Shown here: positions 55,279-64,000 of the stretch, piece by piece
Layout: each line of letters starts with the position of its first letter
Position numbering within the stretch: position 1 is the first letter of the stretch
Source of the DNA: Symbiodinium kawagutii
Lineage: Eukaryota > Sar > Dinophyceae > Suessiales > Symbiodiniaceae
DNA: 64,000 nt
Assembly (NCBI GenBank): GCA_009767595.1
Contig: VSDK01018595.1
Span: 477,115-541,114, forward strand
Direction: 5' to 3'
The notes under the pieces: generated by a model
The model's database searches: none
What the model saw: only the letters and a program-made list of their open reading frames with translations
Told to the model about the DNA's origin: nothing
Position numbers and translations under genes: made by a program

Positions 55279-58276
55279 TCAGCGTAGCATAGCGTAGCCA
55301 AGCGGCAGCTCTTCTGGCAAGGGGTCCTGTGAGTCGCTTTCAGAGCTGAGCGTGTGGGCGAATGGGATCCATTCCTTGCCCCGAAAATTGGAACCCAACA
55401 TTGGACTTATGGTGACTGACATGCTTGTGGGTGAAAATTGGGTACCCCAAAAACTGTTGGTTTATGATAGCTTTGCCATATTTGGTTCATAATTTTGACC
55501 CATACCCACATGATGGCACAGAATGGCTGGCACCAGCCCCAGCTTTCGTTCTCAACGCGGTTTCTGGGCGACGCGTCACCCAGAGGTCGTAGAGATGGGA
55601 TCGCTGGCAACATGGCGATGCCGGTGGCACTGGTAGATAGGTTCTCTACTGGTTGGTGGTTGAACCACCCCGTATGAAAATAGGCTCGTCAACCAGCCAA
55701 CGAACCAGTAGGTAATACTAGAGAAAATGAAAAATGCATACAGTAAACCCACCAACCAGTCTCCTAATCGATCAATCATAGTGACCCACGTTTTAGACGA
55801 CCACTTGTCATCATCGACGATGGAGCCCCAAAATCAGCTGTGCATGTCCTGATTCCTGCAGAAACACCGAGGTGTGCAGGTTCAAGTGGCACCCCAACGA
55901 TAATGGTTTATTGGTCAACTATGGTAAATGGCTGATAATGTTTGAGAATGGTTGCCAGTGGTTTGCAATCAATGATTGGTCAAACTAACATCAATGGATG
56001 ATGATCATTAAGATTGGTCAATCTTTATCAACCATCACTATATAAGGATTATCATCCGTCATGCTTGATCATGGTGAATGATCACCAGACTTGTCCTCCA
56101 CTTGATACTCACAAAGAGAGTTTAGTTCTACTCAGCTACAAGACATGGATGCCCTGTGCTTTTTTATTTCTTGTCTTAATGTCCCTGGATGGTTGCACCT
56201 AAGCAGTTGAGGATTCCAACCGCTTAACATTCCCAAAGACTACCGCTGTTCACAGCAGGTCACTCCTCGCTTACCTTGGGGTTCTCTTTTCGTTCAGCGC
56301 CATCAATCACCAAGAGTTTTATGGGAGGCACAAGCTGTTTCTAAGCTCATCACCTAGGACGTGCGCTGCGAAATCCTACAGAAAGAAAGGCGTTTCCAGA
56401 CTTGATTTCTTATTCGTTGGATGTGGTGTCAACCAGTTGGATGAGCATTCCTTCTATGAATTCTTGACTATGTAAAAGATGAATAACATGATCAACCACT
56501 AAACATCGACTCATCATTTGTGGCAAGTTGATTGTGGCAATGCCTTCATGTTGAAGAGTTTACATTGAAAATGTGTTTACTGTTCCTTCTGGCCATTCAT
56601 CAGAGTTGTTTTCATCTTCAACGAATCGACACGAATGTCAAAAATGTTGATGCTATGAATTAATGTCATAAATCAATTCCAATACAAGATGATCTTTACT
56701 TGTGGTTATCTGGTTGGTGGTTTCAACCTTTATCAAAATCATAAATCAACCAACCAACATCACTTGGTAATACTAGGGAAAAAGATCACTAGCCAACAGC
56801 GGCCTTGGTCCAACCTTTTCAGTGGCAGAGCGCCATTTCGGGTGGCCCTCTGCAAACCCCGTCCTCCATGCGAAGGCCGTTCCTCGTCCAGCAAAAGCCG
56901 AGCCTCGGGAGGGGGGAGCGGCTCCCCTCGGCGGGGTGAACCACGAGTCGATCTGCGAATGAATTTTGCGGGCACTGATCAGCTTGCGGAGGGCAGCTTC
57001 TGGTAAACTAACATAGCTGGCTGGAAAATCACCCTATTTTTTGCTGAGATTCCCGCTAGGAAACCATCAATCATTGGTGGATTTTCCAGCCAGCTATGTT
57101 AGATCGAAAACCAGTCAATCTTCGATCAGCGGTTTCTCTGCGCAGCGGTAACGCGCGCAAGTAGACACCCCGCACGCACCACCCGCTGTGGGTCAAGGAC
57201 CCTGTACGGCTACGAAGGCATCGTATCATTCATGACCAGTCACTAATCAACAGCCAACATCAAACAGCCACCCCAAGCGACCTTGGAATGCAGCCTTGAC
57301 CACTGGGATATGGCTCTGGGTGCCCTCTATCCCTGGCTGTTCCCGCAGCCATGACCAGTCCCGAATCCAACTGTTGGGATGTTCACCAGGCACCATTTCT
57401 TTTGGATGGTGGGTGCCTTGACCCACAGTCATATGGCGAGCTGGGTCAATATCAATCAACTAACTAATGGGGGATAAGAACCAACAACCACAGGGAAAAC
57501 AATGGTTAATAATGGGGAACAAGGGGTACAGGGTTTTGACCCACAGTCATATGATCACCCAAGTAGTACTGGTTGCGACTTACCGCACACCCTATGGCAC
57601 CGGCCCGTGAATGCAACCTGGGGGAAAAAAACACCACGTCAATCACCGGCCGAAGCGTGGGTGCAGAGTCAAAAGGCCGAAACAGATTTCTGGTAGGACA
57701 TCATGATGGGTGAAGAATGGTCAATAACCAACAAAACTAGGGAATATGATAAATAATGGATACTACTTGTGGTGAATATGGCTTAAGAACGGTTCATCTT
57801 CAAATAATATCAAATGATCGTGAACAATGATTTCTGGTTGGTAGTTAGTCGCGACATCGGAAAAATACGCTGCCCAGTTTGAAGCCATCATCCCCAGGCA
57901 TGGTTTAAAAATAGAGTACTGAAGCCACCGACCAGTCTTGTTGTCATTTCTGCCAACTCTAAATCTGGTGGATACCTGCTGATGCATGTCGAAAGATTTC
58001 TGAAGCCACTGGCCAAAGAGACAAATCTGTACGTACCAAAAAAAGGGTAACCAAGAACCCATCAAAAAATGAACATTTTACTGAGAAACCATGGGTTTTG
58101 GGGGTACCACTATTTTGGCACATACCCAAATCAGTGACAGATACCATATCACCGTCTGACCATCTGTCTTGCGGCACGCCGTCTCCCGCACATTCCAAAT
58201 CCTTCCAAGCAGTTACCCAGAGGACGAGACAAACGCTCAGTAACACCGCAAGGATCCACACACGTCGAGTGAGCAT
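55279..58276 (-). CDS. Multi-exon gene, probable membrane-anchored protein of unknown family
   Basis: Exons (minus strand, 5' to 3'): 58145-58276, 57933-58026, 57767-57833, 57584-57689, 56794-56999, 56275-56340, 55819-55855, 55506-55648, 55279-55374. Phases agree at every join except 57584/56794, where a short exon is probably missing near 57.1-57.2 kb. Total about 315 residues. The start is M-L-T-R-R-V-W-I-L-A-V-L-L-S-V-C-L-V-L-W: a basic start and one hydrophobic helix, so signal anchor or signal peptide. Later parts include F-G-Q-W-L-Q-K-S-F-D-M-H, L-F-R-P-F-D-S-A-P-T-L-R-P-V, K-L-L-V-I-D-G-A-E-R-K-E-N and the C-terminal E-E-L-P-L-G-Y-A-M-L-R. The N-terminal anchor and mixed alpha/beta look would suit a secretory-pathway enzyme, but no family is recognised. 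Introns contain TIR elements. Confidence 0.68.
55649..55759. mobile_element. TIR element A copy, 111 bp, at an intron 3' end
   Basis: Full-length copy with both ends. On the minus strand its terminal C-C-A-A-C-C-A-G is the acceptor of the exon 55506-55648. Confidence 0.8.
56710..56793. mobile_element. TIR element A copy, one end eroded
   Basis: The left end is intact (C-T-G-G-T-T-G-G-T-G-G-T-T-T), the internal C-T-A-G-G-G-A-A-A-A is present, and the right end has diverged into the exon boundary at 56794. Confidence 0.7.
57008..57102. repeat. 95-bp hairpin with 23-bp perfect inverted repeat
   Basis: 57008-57030 and 57080-57102 are exact inverse complements, separated by 49 bp. It lies in the intron upstream of the exon 56794-56999. 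Confidence 0.92.
57834..57935. mobile_element. TIR element A copy that is itself an intron
   Basis: The left end is C-T-G-G-T-T-G-G-T-A-G-T-T and the right end A-A-G-C-C-A-C-C-G-A-C-C-A-G. On the minus strand the GT and AG just inside the ends are the donor and acceptor between exons 57933-58026 and 57767-57833, so the 99-nt intron and the element coincide. Confidence 0.78.
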
Positions 58277-58639
58277 GAAATAGAATATAAACAGCTCCAA
58301 GAACAAACGACACTGATTCCTAGATTTGGTATATTGGAAGTTGATCTAAATTCAACATTGGCCCACAGTGCTTCAAGCAGTGCTCATCGCAGCCATGGTC
58401 ATTTCTCAGCAGCTGTTGGCTACTTGGCGTCTGACGCAAAAGAATAAATTAGCCAGAAACAATAACTGCTCCGTGGGTACAAGCCATCTCAAAAATTTCA
58501 ACTACTCAATCAACCATCCCAAGTTGGAAAACAAAAAATAACAATCAAACCACCAACCAATAGTTGTCTAACCATTACTGTTGAGATTATGATCCGCTCT
58601 TATTAGCCATTATTCATGGCTATAACCCCTAAACAACCA

Positions 58640-58990
58640 TTGGATATAACCCTTATAGAACCCCTGGTCGAAGCCCTACAAAAACCAGCTGCCATGATCC
58701 GCCAACCAGCCTTGTCAATCCCATGGCTGCCCAGCAACGCCAGAGTTCTGCTGGCCTCGACTTCCGTTTGCAGAACCTGACGACGGATGCAAGCCATGGA
58801 CCTCTGACGAATGGATTAGCCCCCCACCAGGATCACCACCTGATTAGCGGTCAGTAGCCAACATGGAAAAGCTGTGGTACCGACTGCCCAGCATGGGTAC
58901 CAAGCATGTTGACCACGGGATGGCATATCTGGGATGCATCCTTTTCTCTTTTGATCTCTTAGTTTCGTGTTGGGAAGCCTGTTGCGAAGC
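58640..58990 (-). CDS. Probable exons upstream of the 55.3-58.3 kb gene
   Basis: Frames V-L-Q-T-E-V-E-A-S-R-T-L-A-L-L-G-S-H-G-I (about 58692-58768, ending C-T-G|G-T-T-G-G-C at an element-like sequence) and one at about 58840-58990 with two candidate readings (R-N-R-L-P-N-T-K-L-R-D-Q-K or Q-L-A-S-Q-Q-A-S-Q-H-E-T). They may be 5' exons of the same gene or belong to another. Confidence 0.42.
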
Positions 58991-59170
58991 AAGCTGAACC
59001 ACCGCCAAGATCCCATATGAGGCCTAAACCACAGCCCGCGCTTTGCAGATTTCTGGTGCTATGGATGTTAACCGGTATCTTGTCTGATGAATGCGAATTC
59101 CCAATGTCACAAAGAGATGCCTATGCGCATGCCCCTGGTATGCCACTGACATGCCCCTGGCCTCTGATGT

Positions 59171-59431
59171 GTGGAGTTCCTAGCTAGACTTCATCAGTGG
59201 AAAGAGACTATCGGGTTACAGCACTCTGACAACCTAAACTCATTGCGTGGAAAATCCAGGCCTTCTACTTGTTTGCCAGTGAGAAATGATGATTTTGAGC
59301 TTCCAGCTCAGTTTACCAAGGGGGAAGCCATCAGTCAATTGGCAAATCGCTATGTACATAGCGGTCTGGGCAATCTAGGCAGGGTCCATATTGTTGTATG
59401 GCTTTATGTCATTGATTCCAATCCTACATAG
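59171..59431 (+). CDS. Plus-strand open frame, possibly coding
   Basis: 86 codons without repeats: A-R-L-H-Q-W-K-E-T-I-G-L-Q-H-S and A-N-R-Y-V-H-S-G-L-G-N-L-G-R-V. The opposite strand is broken by stops. Codon use is less C/G-ending than in the minus-strand exons, so it may be a remnant of a mobile element rather than a host gene. No family recognised. Confidence 0.4.
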   Translation: MEFLARLHQWKETIGLQHSDNLNSLRGKSRPSTCLPVRNDDFELPAQFTKGEAISQLANRYVHSGLGNLGRVHIVVWLYVIDSNPT

Positions 59432-59738
59432 AACCCCTATGATCCGAGTCTATGAATGAATGGATGGTTCATATCTATCTTAGTCATGGTTCATATGACT
59501 GTGGATCAAAATTCTGTACCACTGGTTCCCCTATCATTAACCATTGTTTTCCCTACAGTTTGTTGGTTATCATCCACCATTATTGGTTGGTTAACATTGA
59601 CCCATAGCCACCATAGCTCATATGAACACGTTTAAAAGTCGGCTGCTTGCTTGGTGAACTTATCCCCCATGAAATTGGTTGGTTAACTGCTTGACCCGGT
59701 CGCTCGCCATATTCATATCAACCAATGGCCATCAGCTG

Positions 59739-59846
59739 CCCCGAGGGGCAGAAGCCTCCAGTTCGAAGTAGTAGGAAGCCCGCGCAGCTGGCAGGTTCCT
59801 TGCGCTAAGGCTCGCCGCATGCCGCAGTGGCCTGCGAAGCTGGCCG
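59739..59846 (-). CDS. Exon with stop, 3' end of another gene
   Basis: From G-C-G-G-C-C-A-G: L-R-R-P-L-R-H-A-A-S-L-S-A-R-N-L-P then Y-Y-F-E-L-E-A-S-A-P-R-G-S and TGA. GC-rich coding-like codons in an AT-rich setting. Probably the last exon of a gene whose other exons lie at 60-63.1 kb. Confidence 0.58.
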
Positions 59847-60019
59847 CAACCACCATCAGCATGTGAATCTAGTGGAGGGTAGTGGTTTTCTTGGATGGTT
59901 CATAGCCTTCGCACGCAAGCACGCGGCTGAAGGATCTAACGCGAAGGTTATCGTCAGTAAATGTTAGTAAACGCGGCTGAGAAGGTTGTAATTAATTGAT
60001 GATAGCTTCATAAGATCTA

Positions 60020-60115
60020 ATATGCTCTAACCAAACAAGGGTTTGCTGCTGAAAAGGCAGCCCTGAAATTAGAAAGGTCCCATTCCAGTTTCAGCTCTGG
60101 CACCGTTTTGGCCAT
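60020..60115 (-). CDS. Possible exon (strand uncertain)
   Basis: Minus: A-K-T-V-P-E-L-K-L-E-W-D-L-S-N-F-R-A-A-F. Plus is also open over the same bases. T-T-T-C-A-G near the middle could be an acceptor. Confidence 0.38.
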
Positions 60116-60640
60116 TGGTGATGTCTCAGAAATGGGGACTGTTGCCGATATGGGTGTTTCTCAAAATGGAGGACCCTAAGAATGGGTGTTTTTTTAACAA
60201 CAAATGGCTAATAACAGATAATATCATTTATAGAAAAAAACCATTTTAGATAAATAGTAGACATTACCCAATGGCTAATGGTTAGATAAATAGTAGATAA
60301 TGGTGGGTGATTTGGGGGATCCCCATCTTTCACAAACCACCACTATAGATCTCCCAGGAATCCCCAAAAAAGCGGGAAAAGGTGCGCAATGATCAGCGAT
60401 AGAATCCCCTCACCTGAGCGATCAGCTGTCATATGCGCCAGTATGGTGGTTTCTCGAAATAGGGAACCCCAAAAATGGATAGCTTACTACTATAAATGGG
60501 AAATCACTAGATGATTGTCAATTTACGGAGCGTTGTCGTTACTGTGCCTGTATGATGGTTTCTCAAATGGTAGTACCTCCCAAGTATCTTGAGAAACCAA
60601 CCAGCGATAGGGGTCTGGCCAAGGACAAACCCATACGGTG

Positions 60641-60732
60641 GTTTCTCAACATGGGGAGCCCAAAAAATTGATGGTTTAGAAGAAATGATAAATATTGGAT
60701 GATTTGGGGGGTCCCCTATTTTGAGAAACATT
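60641..60732. mobile_element. TIR element B copy, about 90 bp
   Basis: Left G-G-T-T-T-C-T-C-A-A-C-A-T-G-G-G-G and right G-G-G-G-G-T-C-C-C-C-T-A-T-T-T-T-G-A-G-A-A-A-C, imperfect inverse complements. Other partial copies are nearby at 60155, 60310 and 60440. Confidence 0.7.
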
Positions 60733-60759
60733 CATATTCATCATCCGGCGAAATCAGTG

Positions 60760-61800
60760 ATTGCTCACTATGTGCAAAAAAACACTTGCCGAGCTTGTAA
60801 CAACTTCAACTTGCAACTGTAGGAAGCGCTCTTACAACTAAATACTGGGTATGGCTACTAAGATAAACCTACAGTTGTACCTACTGGTCAGTTCCAACTG
60901 AAAGGTTTATCAACTATACGTAAGCCTCTAAGGTTGCACCAATTATGACTTCCAGAGGTGCTGAGTATCACCTCTAGCTCGTGATTACTGGAAACTTGCT
61001 GCTGGACACTCGCAATTGGCCAATATAAAACTTGTCGCCAAACCAAAGGTCCCGTCTGGCTGTTAGGTTTTCACCTCATCTATTTCTATGATGAAATAAC
61101 CTGAAAATAATCAATAGAACTTACATTTTGTTGTAAATAGTGACTATGGCTGTCGGTCTTGACCGGTTACATACAACCTATAGCTTGGGATTGTAACCTA
61201 TAACTTATGTTTTGCAGCTTATAGCATAGAACCAATACTCATGTAAATCTAAAATCTATATCCCAATGATTATCACCTTCATGTTTAGTACAAACATCAC
61301 TCATGCTCAGTACCTACAATCTTATCATGTTTACATATACTACCATTTGGGCAGAACACTCCTGGTAGCTCCTGGCCTCGCTCCCCCTTGAAAGGGATCT
61401 AGATCGGCTCCTAACCGCTCCCTCCCAACCAACCGCCAGTTATTGTTGGCTAATTTATTATCCCTTCCGATTAAACACTACTGAACAATTATCAACCAAT
61501 AGTGGTTGAATTATGTTGACTTACAAACAATCGTTGACCATCAACCATTTTTCACCAACAACCAACCATCAACAAACAGCAACACCATCGTTAACGCCAT
61601 CAATGAGCCATGAGTTAAGCGTATAACCTTGGTGGCTTATAGATTCCGTGCTAAAACTTGATTTTTGGTAGATACCTGGTAAATCGAAGAAAATCCCCAA
61701 AGCCATGGCAAATTAGATTTACTAAAAATCGCTAAAACCTGGAAAATTGGAAACCGATCTAACCCCAAAATCGCTCAAAATCGAAGAAACCGTGGCTGGT
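60760..61800. other. No gene seen
   Basis: A-A-C-C-A and T-T-A-T-A-G-C words. A segment at about 61365-61440 resembles 51325-51425 (see findings). No exon-like frame. Confidence 0.55.
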
Positions 61801-61808
61801 TGCGCCAC

Positions 61809-61869
61809 CTGGTTAGGTATAGCAGCCTATCCCCAGGTCGCCTCAGCTGCTTCGCGGTCATAGCCAAGC
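61809..61869 (-). CDS. Short exon
   Basis: L-A-M-T-A-K-Q-L-R-R-P-G-D-R-L-L-Y-L-T-R from C-T-C-C-A-C-A-G to C-C-A-G|G-T-G-G-C-G. Adjacent GC-rich sequence to 61960 may hold another exon. Confidence 0.5.
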
Positions 61870-62164
61870 CTGTGGAGGGATGGACCGCGCGGTTCCGTTT
61901 CGCTTCACCACGGCGTGGATTCTTCGGTGGTGAAACGGGGTGAACTCCGAGTCATCATGGTTGATGATGGTCAGTCGTTGTCAATGGTGGTGAAACAGGG
62001 TGGATCATGTTTACGAATATGTTGGTTTGCGAATGGCCAATACTGGCTAGTGGTTGATAAGATTCTTGGTCATCATCAATAGCCATTGATCATGCTTGAT
62101 ATTTTTTAATCTGGCTGGTGGTTTCAAACCCTATGCAGGCTTAATGATAAGGATCAAAGAACCA

Positions 62165-62305
62165 TCAATAGCCATGCTTGAGAATTCAGTTGATGGCTGT
62201 ATGATCCTTAAGCAACCACCGTTCTCCTCTGTGAAATTCCGTTCGCACCATCCCAGGTGAGCAGGAAGAGTAGTGCATCCTGTCCGCAAGCATAGGCCTA
62301 TGTGC
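62165..62305 (-). CDS. Probable exon, frame unsure
   Basis: Open in two minus frames, for example H-Y-S-S-C-S-P-G-M-V-R-T-E-F-H-R-G-E-R-W or G-L-C-L-R-T-G-C-T-T-L-P-A-H-L-G-W-C. Confidence 0.42.
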
Positions 62306-62509
62306 TGAGCCATAGGGTAACCAGTAAGCCACCAAAAAAAGATCACTTTACAAGGAAACCTTCGGTTTTGGGACATCAGAACCATCAAACTATTTTAGCA
62401 CATATCCATATAATTCCTAACTTCACTGCTGGATGTACTATCAAACAGCCAGCATACGTCATCATCGACAAACAGCAAAACATAAATCCAAAATGACCGA
62501 AGGGGCCAC

Positions 62510-62740
62510 CATGCTGGATGTTTTCCGTCCGAAACCGTCCAGTTTCTTTTTTAGCCACAGCCACACGTGCGGAAGCAATCCAACTTTAATCAATATTCCG
62601 AAAGACTCTGGTTATCTCCCCTGAGCTTCTCTGCAGAATGAGGCTTTTCATGTGGTGGATCTCCTCCCGATTTGAAATTCCTGTGGAGATCATAAGTTCA
62701 GCCATGCATTGGCAAACATGAAACTTGCGGTACAATCGAG
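62510..62740 (-). CDS. Probable exons of the 59.7-63.1 kb gene
   Basis: Two pieces: F-H-V-C-Q-C-M-A-E-L-M-I-S-T-G-I-S-N-R with M-K-S-L-I-L-Q-R-S-S-G-E (about 62590-62736), and a following segment at about 62510-62580 (L-P-H-V-W-L-W-L-K-K-K-L-D-G-F-G-R-K or an overlapping frame). Confidence 0.45.
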
Positions 62741-62904
62741 GCAACCAACAGAACCAACAGAACCAACCAAACATGGCAGTATTTTTCCTATGCAATACAC
62801 AAGCATGGCTGTAATGATGCTTAGTATGCTTTATCATGTTGTCTACTCATATTTGTTTATTATGTGGTTTACCCAGGATTGACAAGGGGTGACAATAGTA
62901 TTCC

Positions 62905-62968
62905 AACAACCCAACCAACCCAACCAACCCAACCAACCAAACCAACCAAACCAACCAAACCAATCACA
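62905..62968. repeat. (CCAACCAA)n / (CCAAACCAA)n microsatellite
   Basis: Short C-C-A-A-based array next to the donor of the following exon. Confidence 0.9.
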
Positions 62969-62973
62969 TCCAA

Positions 62974-63065
62974 CCATCGAGGTTGCAAGTTGCACAAGCG
63001 ACGCCCGCCTCCGTCCACATCCATGGCAGGCTTCTTGGCCGCCACATCGTTACCTCACGGCGAGC
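62974..63065 (-). CDS. Probable exon
   Basis: N-D-V-A-A-K-K-P-A-M-D-V-D-G-G-G-R-R-L-C after G-T-G-A-G and before T-G|G-T-T-G-G-A. GC-ending codons. An alternative frame (E-P-L-A-R-V-A-R-R-E) is open upstream. Confidence 0.45.
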
Positions 63066-63119
63066 CACGCGAGCCAAGGGTTCATTTAAACTGCAGCCCA
63101 ACAGTGGCTCAGCAGTGAT

Positions 63120-63232
63120 GGCTAATTTGATGATTCTCATGATGATTTTGATGATGATTTGTTGATGACTATTACTATTGAGATTTGTTGATGATTTTTG
63201 CTAGGATGGTTGATTGACAATGATGGTGAGGG

Positions 63233-63264
<32 letters not shown>

Positions 63265-64000
63265 GTGATGATCGAGAATAATATCCAGCGTCAATAAGGA
63301 TTGGTAATAAGTATGGCTAGTAATTGATCATGGTGAATCTGAAGGGTACTTATTTGATAATGGTTCAGAGGGATGATGAGTAGTCATGCAGCTGCCAAAT
63401 ATCGTTGGTGCTGAAGCATGATTATGTGGAAATCAAATAATTTTTGCCGGTGGCACTACTGTTCCAGTGGTTAATCATGATTGGCCATGATTCGAAAATG
63501 ATTAATCATGATTGACAACCCTTGATCCTTACTGATCACTCTCACACATCACCAACCATGATACATCTCTATGAGATGTAGTCAATCAGTCGATCATTGT
63601 TTATCCAGTTAACAAACATCAACTATTATTGACTCTTAAAACCCAATGGTTGTCAAAACTGCCACACTTTAATTGTCACAAACATCACCCATCACTGGCA
63701 ACCATCAACCACCATCAGCCAGTCGTGTCTGCATATTGTCGAAAATGAATATCATTTTTTTCCATGAACATTAATGTGCATATTCAGATCACTTCGGATG
63801 ATTGGTCAGCATTGACCAACAATATGATGGTTTGTATCACCATTGGCAATGTTCAACCATTGATTCTTACTGTCATCAGCCATCATTCAAGACTAACCAC
63901 CATTGTGAATCATTGTCAAGCATTCATGATCATTATCAACCATTAGAAACAATAATCATCCATTCTTGACCAGGATTTACCACCACCAAACAGGATTGGC
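63120..64000. other. No gene seen; GAT and CAACCAT repeats
   Basis: (G-A-T)n at 63232-63262, otherwise degenerate A-T-G-G-T-T / A-A-C-C-A-T words to the window end. Confidence 0.7.

Noticed and set aside
57933..58120. Reading through the first intron of the 55.3-58.3 kb gene as one long exon
   Set aside because: The intron happens to lack stops, but it carries a sequence repeated at 62.3 kb, and splicing G-A-T-A-T-G|G-T-A-T-C-T to G-T-A-C-A-G gives better codons and correct phase with the next exons.
62905..62968. CRISPR-like regular repeats
   Set aside because: Simple microsatellite without unique spacers; the genome style is eukaryotic.

Overview
The window looks like nuclear DNA of a dinoflagellate, most likely of the Symbiodinium type. 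This is inferred from style, not from a marker gene: many short exons separated by introns full of simple repeats, nearly all convincing coding sequence on one strand, intron donors that include GC and probably GA as well as GT, a C5-methyltransferase of the kind common in these genomes, TIR-ended introner-like elements, and an internal tract of plant-type CCCTAAA telomere repeat. No rRNA, tRNA, CRISPR array or bacterial operon was seen.

Left block (about 0.9-47.7 kb, minus strand). Its downstream end is a well-supported C5 cytosine DNA methyltransferase gene running from 13317 or earlier to 898. The catalytic domain is cut into at least ten exons whose phases join: motif I region at 10283-10433, an F-A-S-E-A-P-G-A-E-G exon at 8455-8631, motif IV region at 7949-8041 and 7318-7381, motifs VI and VIII at 5265-5491, target-recognition region at about 2.2-4.6 kb, and motif IX/X region at 898-1870. 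Just upstream is a short array of duplicated exon pairs (11.17-13.09 kb). From there to 47.7 kb more than forty further minus-strand exons follow, usually 0.3-1.5 kb apart. They include acidic, Lys/Ala-rich, Cys-rich and coiled-coil-like segments, but no family is recognised. They could be one giant gene starting at the Met at 47693 or several head-to-tail genes. A nested satellite (24.2-25.4 kb) and many heptamer repeats lie in the introns.

Right block (about 48.9-64 kb, and a sliver at 1-480). The non-coding DNA changes to a degenerate fabric of A-T-G-G-T-T / A-A-C-C-A-T words containing small inverted-repeat elements. GC-richer islands within it are exons, again mostly minus-strand. One compact gene (55279-58276) can be assembled exon by exon with consistent phases except for one gap; it would encode an unfamiliar, probably membrane-anchored protein of about 315 residues. 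At least one of its introns is exactly co-terminal with a 14-bp TIR element. Partial exons of a further gene lie at 59.7-63.1 kb and others at 49.6-53.8 kb.

Exon edges were placed by eye from splice dinucleotides, frame and codon pattern. Frames of isolated exons can be wrong, and none of the functions has been tested by a database search.
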